Part shown: one piece after another, positions 1-7,327 of the stretch
Numbering within the stretch: the stretch's first letter is position 1
How the letters are laid out: each line of letters starts with the position of its first letter
Assembly (NCBI GenBank): GCA_013002105.1
Contig: JABDKS010000895.1
Span: forward strand, 1-10,901
DNA: 10,901 nucleotides
Direction: 5' to 3'
Source of the DNA: Pirellulaceae bacterium
Lineage (GTDB): Bacteria > Planctomycetota > Planctomycetia > Pirellulales > Pirellulaceae
Notes under the pieces: model-generated
Database searches by the model: none
The model's input: only the letters and a program-made list of their open reading frames with translations
Told to the model about the DNA's origin: nothing
Translations under genes and position numbers: made by a program

Positions 1-318
1 CCGGGATCGCCTTTGCCCAAATGCACCGATGGAGATTTCCGCTTTGGCGACTGCTGCATTGACTTCACCTGCCGCGTCCCAGGGCAACTTTCCCACTTCG
101 CGTGTGATCAACTTGGTAATCTCGTCCCGATTTGCGTCGATGTACTGACCATAATCCCGCACAATCTGTTCACGCTGTCGTGGATCGACCCTCCTCCAAG
201 CTTCGCCAGCGATTCGCGCCCGCTCGATGGTATCGTTGACCTGCTGGCTAGTCGTCTCGGTTCCCCTCCAAACAATGGAATCATCGATCGGGCTAGTGGT
301 TTTGATCTCAGTCGACAT
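1..318 (-). CDS. astD: AstD-like N-succinylglutamate semialdehyde dehydrogenase (N-terminal part, truncated by window edge)
   Basis: The gene starts at ATG 318-316 and stays open for 106 codons to position 1, so only the N-terminal fifth of an aldehyde dehydrogenase of about 480 residues is present. The residues match the N-terminus of AstD: an opening SPIDDSIVWRG (compare NPVSGEVLWQG in E. coli), then a helix with RARIAGEAW, R-Q-R-E-Q-I-V-R, an ITREVGKLPWDAAGEV segment (compare IARETGKPRWEAATEV), and KAEISIGAF before the edge. AstD oxidises N-succinylglutamate 5-semialdehyde to succinylglutamate in the cytoplasm, the fourth step of arginine catabolism by the succinyltransferase route. The NAD site and catalytic Cys and Glu lie outside the window, so activity cannot be judged. 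No clear SD precedes the ATG. The sulfatase gene ends 51 bp upstream on the same strand. Membership of the aldehyde dehydrogenase superfamily is firm; the exact substrate is inferred. Confidence 0.72.
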   Translation of the reverse strand, partial: MSTEIKTTSPIDDSIVWRGTETTSQQVNDTIERARIAGEAWRRVDPRQREQIVRDYGQYIDANRDEITKLITREVGKLPWDAAGEVNAAVAKAEISIGAFGQRRSR

Positions 319-369
319 GTCGTTTTCTCAGCGGCAAAAAGGTCTCATCATTGGATCACAATCGAAGCA

Positions 370-1713
370 CTATTGCTGACTCATCTGTTGCACGAGGTCG
401 GGATGCCGACTCGCGAGATTGTTTGTTTCGTTTGGGTCGTTCGACAGATCAAATAACATCGGTTCTTGCTCGGGCGGCTGTACGAATTTCCAATCGCCCT
501 GACGAACCGCCAACCACGATTTTCGATCGAGGGACTGGTGGGCGGCTGTTTTCCATACCAAAGTGCGAGGTTTGGATGTCGATTCGTTCGGCAACAGGTC
601 GCCTCGAAGGATACCGGCAAGCGATTGACCATCGGTACGGTCTACTTCGTACCCGGTCATTTCGCCGAAGGTCGCGTACCAATCGATCGCACAGGTTACC
701 GCATCGCTTTCACTGCCAGCGGCAACCACAGCAGGCCAGCGAACAAGGCACGGTACACGAATACCTCCTTCGAAGAGCGTCGCCTTTTCGCCGCGCAGGG
801 GCTGATTGGATCCTCCATAGCGCGGGTCGCCGCCGTGATCGGTCATGAAGATCACGAGCGTGTTGTCGCGCAGCGAAAGGTCGTCGATTGTTTTCAGCAG
901 TCGCCCAATGCTCTCGTCCATGCCGACCACTTTGGCGGCGAATGATCGACGCAGCGGATCGGCAATCCCGGAGACCTTTTGTAAATCCGCGGGTTTGGGC
1001 TGCATCACGTTCTCGGGTTTGCCCTGTTGCTGGTTCCAGGCTTTGCCAAAGTGCGGCGCGTTGTAGGAGACTTGCAGGTACAGGGGCCGATCACTGGAGC
1101 GGTGCCGGCGCATGACCGCAATCGCTTCATCGGTAATCACATCGGTCGCATAGCCGTTGGTAGAAACAATCTCACGTCCGCGGTACCAATCAGGTCGGTT
1201 TCCATAATGGAGAGTAAAAAAGTCAACGCATCCGCCGGTATGTCCAAAAAAAGAATCAAAACCGTGATTCGTTGGCCAGAATTCATCGCTGCCGTGGCCC
1301 AAATGCCATTTACCGACGAGCGCAGTTTGGTAACCGACCGCCTGCAGATGCGAAACGAACGTTCGCTCAGTGCGTCGTAAGCCACGCTGCGCATCGGCGG
1401 CTTCCATGAACATCAACGCGCTCAACAGTTCATCTTGCGACCGATGGGGATACTGGCCCGTCAACAAGCCAAACCGCGAGGGCGTACAGATACTGCTGGC
1501 AGCATAAAACTGATTGAATTTCATACCGTCCTTGGCAAGCGAATCAATATGCGGTGTCGCGATCTCGCTGCCGTAGCAACCGACGTCATGAACACCTTGG
1601 TCGTCGGTGAAAATCATCAGGATATCGGGATGGTCGGCCCCCCAACTGTGAGCGGCAAGCAGCCCCACTGAGAGAACAGTCAGTAGCGGCTGGAAGAGCG
1701 TGGGACGGAGCAT
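370..1713 (-). CDS. Secreted type I (formylglycine-dependent) sulfatase
   Basis: 447 residues. Residues 1-26 form a signal peptide ending in A-H-S-W-G-A. Metal-site aspartates D37-D38 sit in I-F-T-D-D-Q-G. The sulfatase signature C-T-P-S-R at 76-80 supplies Cys76 (codon 1486-1488), expected to be converted to C-alpha-formylglycine, the catalytic nucleophile. G-K-W-H-L-G-H at 134-140 gives the conserved Lys135 and His137. Downstream are N-A-P-H-F, a second metal motif T-D-H-G-G, and G-E-K-A-T-L-F-E-G-G-I-R-V-P, typical of the arylsulfatase (S1) family. The family hydrolyses sulfate esters, in planctomycetes mostly on algal or other marine polysaccharides; the export signal places it in the periplasm or outside. 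The maturation enzyme is not in this window and the substrate cannot be read from sequence. The start has no SD but is the only one giving a full signal peptide. It diverges from the CVSCH-protein gene across 166 bp. Confidence 0.95.
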   Translation of the reverse strand: MLRPTLFQPLLTVLSVGLLAAHSWGADHPDILMIFTDDQGVHDVGCYGSEIATPHIDSLAKDGMKFNQFYAASSICTPSRFGLLTGQYPHRSQDELLSALMFMEAADAQRGLRRTERTFVSHLQAVGYQTALVGKWHLGHGSDEFWPTNHGFDSFFGHTGGCVDFFTLHYGNRPDWYRGREIVSTNGYATDVITDEAIAVMRRHRSSDRPLYLQVSYNAPHFGKAWNQQQGKPENVMQPKPADLQKVSGIADPLRRSFAAKVVGMDESIGRLLKTIDDLSLRDNTLVIFMTDHGGDPRYGGSNQPLRGEKATLFEGGIRVPCLVRWPAVVAAGSESDAVTCAIDWYATFGEMTGYEVDRTDGQSLAGILRGDLLPNESTSKPRTLVWKTAAHQSLDRKSWLAVRQGDWKFVQPPEQEPMLFDLSNDPNETNNLASRHPDLVQQMSQQ

Positions 1714-1879
1714 TGAGTTTGGTCTTGCGGATTAGTTCGAACTAGGAATCGGGACTTGCACGTAATGGACCTATTAAAGCTTATCGAATGCTTCGCATCG
1801 GTGACGCAATCGGTTGGATTCTTTCAAATTCGTTTGGTTGTTTGGTTCGACGGGTCAGTCCGTTCGTTAATCTGGGTGC
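1714..1879. other. Divergent intergenic region with a 12-bp palindrome
   Basis: This 166-bp region separates the sulfatase (minus) from the CVSCH/prenyltransferase-repeat gene (plus), so it should hold promoters for both. The only distinct element I see is a perfect 12-bp palindrome, TAGTTCGAACTA, at 1733-1744, 20 bp upstream of the sulfatase start codon. No convincing -35/-10 pair stood out on either strand. The role as operator is a guess; a 12-bp palindrome is expected a few times by chance in a window of this size. Confidence 0.3.
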
Positions 1880-2881
1880 ATGTCTGCACTGCGAAATTCA
1901 ATCATGATTTGGGGCCTTCTGCCAGCGCTGGTCGCAAGCACCGTTACTGCTGGTGACGTCCAGCAGGCCGAACCCGGATCGGTTGCAACGGATGTTCAAG
2001 CCGCTGTCGAACGCGCCGTCCCGTACTTGAAGGCCGAAGGGCAGACATGGATGGACAAGCGTGGCTGTGTATCGTGCCACCAAGTGCCGTTCATGATTTG
2101 GAGTTTGACGTCTGCTAATGAGCATGGTTTTGATGTCAGTCGCGAGGAGTTGGACCAGTGGCAATCGTGGTCCACCGATGTCGTCAATTTCGTAAAACCC
2201 GAACAGAAGGAGAACGTGGACGTTGAAAAAACTTTGACGTCCAACATTGACACCATGACATCGCTGATGATGGCGATGGATCCCTTCGACGGACAGCGAC
2301 AGTGGACCGAGACGTTTGCCGACGCGTTGATCGCCAATCAGGAGGAGTCGGGGACTTGGAAGCCGTGTGGTCAACTGCCGCTGCAAAAACGTCCCAGTGA
2401 AGAAACAACGCGCGTGACCACGATCTGGGCACTCTTGGCGCTGCAAAATCAGGGCAGTACATGGCCGAAGCAAACGTCTGCGTTAGAAAAGATCGACGCA
2501 GGTGGGGAGGCGAAGTCGACTGAATGGTGGGCCAGCCGACTATTGCTTGCACTTGCGCGCAACGAACGAAATGTAGTCTCAAGGTTGCGAAATACATTGC
2601 TCGAGCAGCAAAACGGCGATGGCGGTTGGGGATGGATCGTTGGCGAAGCGAGCGATGCGCTGGGAACAGGATTGGCGCTTTACGCATTGAAACGATGCGA
2701 TGACATGCCGGCGATCACCACCGCATCGAAGCGGGCCACGAAGTTTCTGATATCGACTCAAAAGGACGACGGTTCCTGGACGGTCAATGGAACCAAAAGA
2801 GCGACCAAGGCTAAGCCGACTCCGACGGCCAACTATTGGGGGACGGCTTGGGCCGTGATCGCACTGCTGCAGGCGGACTGA
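1880..2881 (+). CDS. Exported prenyltransferase/squalene-cyclase-repeat protein with one haem c-type CxxCH motif
   Basis: 333 residues. Residues 1-24 form a signal peptide ending V-T-A before G25. A C-V-S-C-H motif at 63-67 fits covalent c-type haem attachment and would need export, as the signal peptide predicts. It is followed by QVPFMIWSL (68-76). The rest resembles the alpha-alpha toroid of terpenoid cyclases and prenyltransferases, with three QW-type motifs (Q-x4-5-G-x-W): 154-160, 244-250 and 294-300. The D-x-D-D catalytic acid motif of squalene-hopene cyclase is absent and the protein is half that enzyme's length, so cyclase activity is unlikely. A role in periplasmic electron transfer or binding is inferred only. 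Planctomycetes carry many paralogues combining CxxCH with these repeats, usually of unknown function. ATG 1880 is chosen because it opens the signal peptide. The DUF1080 gene follows 79 bp downstream on the same strand. Confidence 0.85.
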   Translation: MSALRNSIMIWGLLPALVASTVTAGDVQQAEPGSVATDVQAAVERAVPYLKAEGQTWMDKRGCVSCHQVPFMIWSLTSANEHGFDVSREELDQWQSWSTDVVNFVKPEQKENVDVEKTLTSNIDTMTSLMMAMDPFDGQRQWTETFADALIANQEESGTWKPCGQLPLQKRPSEETTRVTTIWALLALQNQGSTWPKQTSALEKIDAGGEAKSTEWWASRLLLALARNERNVVSRLRNTLLEQQNGDGGWGWIVGEASDALGTGLALYALKRCDDMPAITTASKRATKFLISTQKDDGSWTVNGTKRATKAKPTPTANYWGTAWAVIALLQAD

Positions 2882-2950
2882 GAGCCGCCCACTAAGTAGG
2901 CAGCGTTGAGCGAGTAGAATGCACACGACGATTTTTATCATTCGCTTTCT

Positions 2951-2955
2951 GGAAG
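2951..2955 (+). promoter_or_regulatory. Ribosome binding site deciding the DUF1080 gene start
   Basis: GGAAG lies five bases before ATG 2961. It favours this start over the in-frame upstream ATG at 2919, which would add 14 residues in front of an otherwise standard signal peptide. Confidence 0.6.
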
Positions 2956-2960
2956 ACGTT

Positions 2961-3668
2961 ATGTACTGGCGTTCGGTTGTGTTGGGTTTGGCTTGGTTCG
3001 CTCTGGCTGCGGCATCTGTTGCGCAGGAGCGTGCATTTATCGACGGAACTGGACCGGGTTGGGTCACGCTGGGGCAGCAGGACTTCGAGCGTGTCAACGG
3101 CGATGATCAGACGATGACCTGGAGCGACGATGGCGTGCTCTGCAGCGGCCGGCCGATCGGTGTGACGAAAACCAAGAAGAAGTACAAGAACTTTGAGTTG
3201 GTGATTCAATGGCAACATCAGAAGTCGGCAGGTAACTCCGGTGTGTTCGCGTGGGTCCCCGATTCCGCGTTGAAAGATTTACCACCGAACCGATTGCCCG
3301 GCGGTGGGATCGAAATTCAAATGCTCGATCACGGCTATACCCAGCAGTATGAAGAGCGTTCTGGCAAAAAGGCGGACTGGTTTTCGACCAATGGCGATAT
3401 CTTTCCGGTGGGATCGTCCAAGATGAAACCGTTTCCGCCGCTTTCGCCCAATGGCAACCGGAGTTTTCCCACCAAGGAACTGAGCCATGGTTTTGGCCAG
3501 TGGAATCACTACTACGTCCGCGCGATCAATGGCGAAGTCCGATTGTGGGTCAATGGCGAAGAAGTTTCCGGCGGAAACGAGTGTGAGCCGCGCGAGGGTT
3601 ATCTCTGTTTGGAGCACGAAGGTTCGCCGATCAAATTTCGCAACATTCGGATTCGCGAGTTGCCTTGA
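2961..3668 (+). CDS. Secreted DUF1080 protein (3-keto-disaccharide hydrolase fold)
   Basis: 235 residues from ATG 2961. Residues 1-21 form a signal peptide with a likely cut after S-V-A. The mature part is a single DUF1080 domain, a concanavalin-like beta-sandwich. Landmarks are D56-D57-G58 with L60, YKNFEL (75-80), GNSGVFAW (91-98), GGIEIQMLDHGY (115-126), WNHYYVRAINGEVRLWVNG (181-199) and a closing GYLCLEHEGSPIKFRNIRIR stretch (213-232). Some characterised members act on 3-keto-glucosides or 3-keto-disaccharides made by sugar dehydrogenases; most of the very large planctomycete set is uncharacterised. Export and its place next to a sulfatase and a haem-type protein suggest a role in extracytoplasmic glycan or glycoside breakdown, which is inference. 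An in-frame ATG at 2919 is rejected because it lacks an SD and pushes the signal peptide inward. The gene converges on tdk with 18 bp between stop codons. Confidence 0.9.
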   Translation: MYWRSVVLGLAWFALAAASVAQERAFIDGTGPGWVTLGQQDFERVNGDDQTMTWSDDGVLCSGRPIGVTKTKKKYKNFELVIQWQHQKSAGNSGVFAWVPDSALKDLPPNRLPGGGIEIQMLDHGYTQQYEERSGKKADWFSTNGDIFPVGSSKMKPFPPLSPNGNRSFPTKELSHGFGQWNHYYVRAINGEVRLWVNGEEVSGGNECEPREGYLCLEHEGSPIKFRNIRIRELP

Positions 3669-3683
3669 TCGTTCGGCGATCGA
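3665..3683. terminator. Possible short hairpin terminator between convergent genes
   Basis: A seven-pair stem with one G-U wobble (3665-3671 with 3677-3683) and a five-base loop TTCGG lies over the DUF1080 stop codon, followed on the plus strand by GATTTATT. It fills the 18-bp gap between the DUF1080 and tdk stops. The stem is short and the T tract interrupted, so termination here is only a suggestion. Confidence 0.3.
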
Positions 3684-3686
3684 GAT

Positions 3687-4307
3687 TTATTGCATTGCAT
3701 CGAGCAGAGGTAATTCGTCGCTGCGGCGCTCGGACATGCCTTCTTTGAAGTGCTGTCGGCAGACGGAGACGTATCGGTCATTTCCGCCGATCTGAATTTG
3801 CTGACCATCCTTGATGGCGTGGCCTTTGGCATCCATTCGCAACACCATCGTTGCTTTGCTGCCGCAATGACAAATGGTTTTGATCTCCGACAAATTGTCG
3901 GCCCACGCCAACAGTTCCGCGCTGCCCTCGAACAGTTTGCCTTGGAAATCAGTCCGTAGACCATAAGCAAGCACCGGGATATTCAGTTGGTCGCAAATAT
4001 CGCTCAGTTGATGAACTTGGCGTTTGGTCAAAAATTGTGCTTCATCCACTAGTACACAATCGATCGATGACTGTTCATGCCGCTTGGAGACAGTAAAAAA
4101 AAGGTTGTCCGAAATATTAAATGTCACCGCGTCTGCTTCGATCCCAATCCGTGAGGTTACTTTGCCCGCTTTTTCACGCGTGTCGATCTCTGGCAGCAAG
4201 ATAATCGTGTGCATGCCACGTTTGCGATAGTTGTAACTGGACTGCAGCAAGATCGTGGATTTGCCAGCGTTCATCGCGGAATAGTAGAAGTAGAGCTTGG
4301 CGGCCAT
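3687..4307 (-). CDS. tdk: Thymidine kinase (type II, zinc-containing)
   Basis: 206 residues from ATG 4307-4305, the normal length for this family. It phosphorylates thymidine with ATP to dTMP in the pyrimidine salvage pathway, in the cytoplasm. The N-terminus [16 protein letters not shown] holds the P-loop (G15-K16-S17). [10 protein letters not shown] (85-94) gives the Walker B-like Asp88 and the catalytic base Glu89. [12 protein letters not shown] (115-126) is the conserved core loop. The structural zinc site is complete: C146 and C148 (T-I-C-H-C-G), C183 and H186 (V-C-R-Q-H). The lasso region near 171-182 ([10 protein letters not shown]) binds thymidine. The frame is open for 41 further codons upstream to 4430, but that stretch has no family similarity, so the internal ATG is chosen. 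Similarity to the E. coli enzyme is unusually high over the whole length. Confidence 0.97.
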   Translation of the reverse strand: MAAKLYFYYSAMNAGKSTILLQSSYNYRKRGMHTIILLPEIDTREKAGKVTSRIGIEADAVTFNISDNLFFTVSKRHEQSSIDCVLVDEAQFLTKRQVHQLSDICDQLNIPVLAYGLRTDFQGKLFEGSAELLAWADNLSEIKTICHCGSKATMVLRMDAKGHAIKDGQQIQIGGNDRYVSVCRQHFKEGMSERRSDELPLLDAMQ

Positions 4308-4478
4308 GGTCTGAAATGTCGGTGAAGACGATACGAGCAGCGAGGTTCCGTGGGGATTCAGTTTAACATTGACGCGAATTGATGGGAGACTTTGCGACGA
4401 CGCCTCTGAGAGAAAGTACAATTGCACCACCGTTGATGGTTTCGCTTTGAGATATTGGGTCCAAAAGGTTTGTCGCGA
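4308..4478. other. Divergent intergenic region between tdk and the FG-GAP gene
   Basis: 171 bp that must contain promoters for tdk (minus) and the FG-GAP protein gene (plus). I found no well-spaced -35/-10 pair and no strong inverted repeat. AAAAGG at 4463-4468, ten bases before ATG 4479, is a weak ribosome binding site for the plus-strand gene. Confidence 0.3.
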
Positions 4479-5624
4479 ATGTCTAGATTACTTTGCAGAA
4501 TAATCGCCAGCTCGGCGGTTGTCGCAGCAACAGCCAACGCACAGGAAACTGCATGGCAGAAACATGTTGTCCATCAAGGTGCGCAAACCATGACTGCCGT
4601 GGCAGGCGATTTCACCGGTGATGGATTGCCGGATATCATTGCCGATAGTGATCAGAAGACGCGATTGTTTGTCGCGCCGAAGTGGAACGAAGTGACGTTG
4701 TATGAACATGACGACTTTCGATCGTTTATCCACAGTGAGTGCTTCGATATCGATGGCGACGGGGATCTGGATTACATCGGCGCGCGATACAACCCCGGCT
4801 TGATCATTTGGTTGGAACAGCCCGACGCGGGCGCGACCGATCGTTGGCACCGGCGATTGATCGACGACCAAGTTCACGGCATCCACGGATTGATTCAAGG
4901 CGACGTCGACAACGATGGGAAAACCGATCTCTTGGCGACAAGCGCCCAGCCCAAACCGCCCTACCCGGAATCACTGGCGTGGTTTCGCGTGCCGGATCAC
5001 CCACGCAGCGCTGACCGTTGGACACCGAATATTTTTGCCAATCAAGATGCGCCGGGGCTGACCCATTATTTGGGTGTGGGCGACGTCGATGGCGATGGTC
5101 GCACCGACGCAGCGACCGGCGCCAAAGGCGGACCATCGGCAACGTCACCGGGAGAATGGTTTGCGTGGTGGCGGGCTCCCGAGAATCCTGAGTCAGCGTG
5201 GACAAAAAATTTGATCAGTGATCACGAACCAGGTGCGACCAACATTCACCCGGTCGACGTAAACGGCGATTCGAAGATGGATTTTATCGCGTCACGCGGG
5301 CACGGTCGCGGCGTGGTCTGGTTTGAGGCACCGCAGTGGAAACGGCACAACATTGATGCCGAGTTAAAGGAGCCGCATTGTCTGGTCGCGGTCGATATGG
5401 ACGACGACGGTGACGTGGATGCGGCGACCTGTGCATTCGGAGACAAACTGGTTGTCTGGTACGAAAACGATGGCAAAGGAAAATTTGTTCGGCACATCGT
5501 GGGCACGGATCAAGAATCCTACGACATTCGTGCAGTGGACATGGATGTCGACGGGGATTTGGACCTGTTGATCGCAGGTCGCGGCAGCAAGAATGTCGTT
5601 TGGTATCAGAATCCGCAAAAGTAA
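4479..5624 (+). CDS. Secreted FG-GAP/VCBS-repeat protein, probable seven-bladed beta-propeller
   Basis: 381 residues from ATG 4479. Residues 1-22 form a signal peptide ending A-N-A-Q. The mature protein carries seven calcium-binding loops of the D-x-D-x-D-G-x-x-D type, at about 44-52 (first loop degenerate, DFTGDGLPD), 90-98, 142-150, 202-210, 260-268 (DVNGDSKMD), 306-314 and 354-362, each followed by a hydrophobic strand. Aromatic strands such as I-I-W-L-E, W-F-A-W-W, V-V-W-F-E, V-V-W-Y-E and V-V-W-Y-Q recur between them. Seven units fit one closed seven-bladed propeller of the FG-GAP/VCBS type, with no room for an added catalytic domain. Such propellers serve in binding, adhesion or as polysaccharide lyase-like scaffolds; the role here is unknown. 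A TTG at 4455 in frame is an alternative start, but ATG 4479 begins the signal peptide cleanly. It converges on rph with 23 bp between stops. Confidence 0.88.
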   Translation: MSRLLCRIIASSAVVAATANAQETAWQKHVVHQGAQTMTAVAGDFTGDGLPDIIADSDQKTRLFVAPKWNEVTLYEHDDFRSFIHSECFDIDGDGDLDYIGARYNPGLIIWLEQPDAGATDRWHRRLIDDQVHGIHGLIQGDVDNDGKTDLLATSAQPKPPYPESLAWFRVPDHPRSADRWTPNIFANQDAPGLTHYLGVGDVDGDGRTDAATGAKGGPSATSPGEWFAWWRAPENPESAWTKNLISDHEPGATNIHPVDVNGDSKMDFIASRGHGRGVVWFEAPQWKRHNIDAELKEPHCLVAVDMDDDGDVDAATCAFGDKLVVWYENDGKGKFVRHIVGTDQESYDIRAVDMDVDGDLDLLIAGRGSKNVVWYQNPQK

Positions 5625-5647
5625 TTTACTTGCGGTAAGACGACGCG

Positions 5648-6346
5648 TTACGACAAGGCGTCGATTTGCATTGCGGTCAGTTCTGCGATGCCCTTTTTGG
5701 CGACGCTCAGCATCTTGGATAATTGGGCGTCATCAAAGGTTGCTTCTTCGCCAGTGCCCTGGATTTCGACGAATCGACGACTCCCGGTCATAATCACGTT
5801 CATATCGACATCGGCGGCCGAATCGAGTTCGTAATCCAGGTCCAGGTTCACATCGTCGCCGACGAGTCCGACACTGATTGCGGCTACCGAATCGATCAGC
5901 GGTCCGTCACCAATTTTGCTGCCGGGAACCGCTTGTTGCACGGCGTCGGCCAAGGCGATGAACCCGCCGGTGATCGATGCGGTTCGTGTGCCTCCATCGG
6001 CTTGCAGTACATCGCAGTCGACGGTGATGGAGAATTCGCCGAGCGCTTTCAAGTCGATGATGGCTCGCAAGCTGCGACCGATTAAACGTTGTATTTCCGT
6101 AGTGCGTCCGTCGACCTTTCCGCTTCGATCACGTCGCTTGCGCGGACTCGTGCTGCCGGGCAGCATGTTGTATTCCGCGGTCACCCACCCCTTGCCTTTG
6201 CCTTCGAGCCACGGTGGCACGCTCGCTTCGAGTGACGCGGTGCACAGGACGATCGTTTTTCCGCAACGATACAGCACACTGGCTGGGTTGGATTCGAGGT
6301 AGCCGCGTTGGATTTCGACGTCGCGGAGCTGATCGGATGGTCGCAT
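5648..6346 (-). CDS. rph: Ribonuclease PH
   Basis: 232 residues. RNase PH is a phosphate-dependent 3'-5' exoribonuclease that trims tRNA 3' ends and acts as a hexamer in the cytoplasm. The start R-P-S-D-Q-L-R-D-V matches the family N-terminus, slightly shortened. [14 protein letters not shown] (53-66), [12 protein letters not shown] (84-95) and [20 protein letters not shown] (98-117) are family core. [10 protein letters not shown] (118-127) is the phosphate-binding motif with Arg121, and [13 protein letters not shown] (175-187) holds active-site Asp175 and Asp181. The residue before the first of these, usually Glu, is Leu174. It is the last gene of the arginine cluster: argF ends nine bases upstream and its stop codon TAA runs into the AAGG ribosome binding site, suggesting translational coupling. 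rdgB, which often follows rph in bacteria, is absent; downstream is a convergent unrelated gene. Confidence 0.96.
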   Translation of the reverse strand: MRPSDQLRDVEIQRGYLESNPASVLYRCGKTIVLCTASLEASVPPWLEGKGKGWVTAEYNMLPGSTSPRKRRDRSGKVDGRTTEIQRLIGRSLRAIIDLKALGEFSITVDCDVLQADGGTRTASITGGFIALADAVQQAVPGSKIGDGPLIDSVAAISVGLVGDDVNLDLDYELDSAADVDMNVIMTGSRRFVEIQGTGEEATFDDAQLSKMLSVAKKGIAELTAMQIDALS

Positions 6347-6353
6347 GGTGAGG

Positions 6354-6357
6354 CCTT
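6354..6357 (-). promoter_or_regulatory. Ribosome binding site of rph overlapping the argF stop codon
   Basis: On the minus strand the argF stop TAA (6358-6356) continues as TAAGG, so AAGG overlaps the stop and lies seven bases before the rph ATG. This geometry usually means ribosomes finishing argF reload on rph. Confidence 0.55.
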
Positions 6358-7294
6358 AGGCTTTTACGTTTTGATCAATCCAGTCGCGATTGAGCAACCA
6401 GACGAGCAAGCCTTTTTGTGCGTGCATCCGATTACCGGCTTGCGAGATAACATCGCTTTGGTCACTGTCGATAACGCCGTTTGTGATCTCTTCGCCGCGA
6501 ACTGCGGGCAGGCAGTGCAGGACGCGGGCGTGGCTGGGGGCCGCTTTCATCAGATCTTCGTTGACCTGGTAGTCTGCGAACGCTGCCTTGCGAATTGCTG
6601 ATTCATCCTCCTGCCCCATGCTGGTCCAGACGTCGGTGTAGATCGCGTCAGCATCTTGGACAGCCTTTTTGGGATCGGTGACCTGATCAATGGCGGCTTT
6701 GGGGTAGGCTTTCATGACACGATTGACCCAATCGCTGTCCATTTCGTAGCCGCTCGGGCAGGCCAATGTGAATCGCATCTTCAGCATCGCGCAGATCAGC
6801 GCCAGCGAGTGAGCCACATTATTGCCATCACCGACAAAGACGATGTGCTTGCCATCGAGGGAGCCGAGTGATTCTTGTACCGTCAGTACATCGGCCATCG
6901 CTTGGCAAGGATGACAAAGGTCGGTCAAGCCGTTAATGATTGGCATCGCGTTGAAGCTGGCCAATTGCTGGACACTACTATGGCTCTTGGAGCGGCAGAC
7001 AACGATGTCGACAAACTGTCCCAGCACTTGGGTAAAGTCTGACGCGGCCTCCCGCTTTCCCCATCCCACATCCGCACCCAGAAACAGGCTACTGCCGCCC
7101 AGGTGGGCCATACCGGTCTCGAAACTCACTCGCGTGCGGAGACTTTGCTTTTCGAACAATAGGCCCAGCACACGTCGTTGGAGAACCTCCGGACGATCGC
7201 CAGCCTTCAACCGTGACTTCAGGTGTGCAGCAGTGGCCAGCACGCTTCGAAGTTCGTCCGGTTGGATGTCAAAGAGGGATAACAAATGTTGCAT
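6356..7294 (-). CDS. argF: Ornithine carbamoyltransferase
   Basis: 312 residues, full length. It joins carbamoyl phosphate and L-ornithine to give L-citrulline, the sixth step of arginine synthesis, as a cytoplasmic trimer. The carbamoyl-phosphate loop is S-L-R-T-R (51-55) in [13 protein letters not shown], where most family members have S-T-R-T-R. HPCQ (128-131) is the second carbamoyl-phosphate motif. [11 protein letters not shown] (153-163) is the ornithine-domain turn. D-V-W-T-S-M-G (221-227) is the ornithine-binding SMG loop, which argues against an N-acetyl- or N-succinylornithine enzyme. H-C-L-P-A (260-264) provides the catalytic Cys261. The start ATG 7294 has AAGG seven bases upstream. 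It lies 33 bp after the class III aminotransferase-like gene and nine before rph, consistent with one transcript from argB. Confidence 0.97.
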   Translation of the reverse strand: MQHLLSLFDIQPDELRSVLATAAHLKSRLKAGDRPEVLQRRVLGLLFEKQSLRTRVSFETGMAHLGGSSLFLGADVGWGKREAASDFTQVLGQFVDIVVCRSKSHSSVQQLASFNAMPIINGLTDLCHPCQAMADVLTVQESLGSLDGKHIVFVGDGNNVAHSLALICAMLKMRFTLACPSGYEMDSDWVNRVMKAYPKAAIDQVTDPKKAVQDADAIYTDVWTSMGQEDESAIRKAAFADYQVNEDLMKAAPSHARVLHCLPAVRGEEITNGVIDSDQSDVISQAGNRMHAQKGLLVWLLNRDWIDQNVKA

Positions 7295-7301
7295 GATGTT
7301 G

Positions 7302-7305
7302 CCTT
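7302..7305 (-). promoter_or_regulatory. Ribosome binding site of argF
   Basis: AAGG on the minus strand, seven bases before ATG 7294. It supports this start for argF. Confidence 0.5.
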
Positions 7306-7327
7306 GCTGTAGCGACGGGCGTCGCGT

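Noticed and set aside
13..456. Plus-strand open frame of 147 codons over the left end
   Set aside because: It lies antisense to the AstD-like gene, whose translation matches a known family, and shows no domain of its own.
1756..1956. 66-codon plus-strand frame in the divergent region
   Set aside because: It overlaps the real start of the CVSCH gene in another frame, and its sequence has no coding character.
2919..2960. Upstream start for the DUF1080 protein
   Set aside because: It adds 14 residues ahead of a complete signal peptide, while GGAAG lies directly before ATG 2961.
4308..4430. Upstream 41-codon extension of thymidine kinase
   Set aside because: The added residues have no similarity to the family; the internal ATG at 4307 gives the standard N-terminus and length.
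5621..5638. Small inverted repeats GTAA/TTAC between the FG-GAP gene and rph
   Set aside because: Four-base arms, AT-rich, easily due to chance; not enough for a bidirectional terminator.
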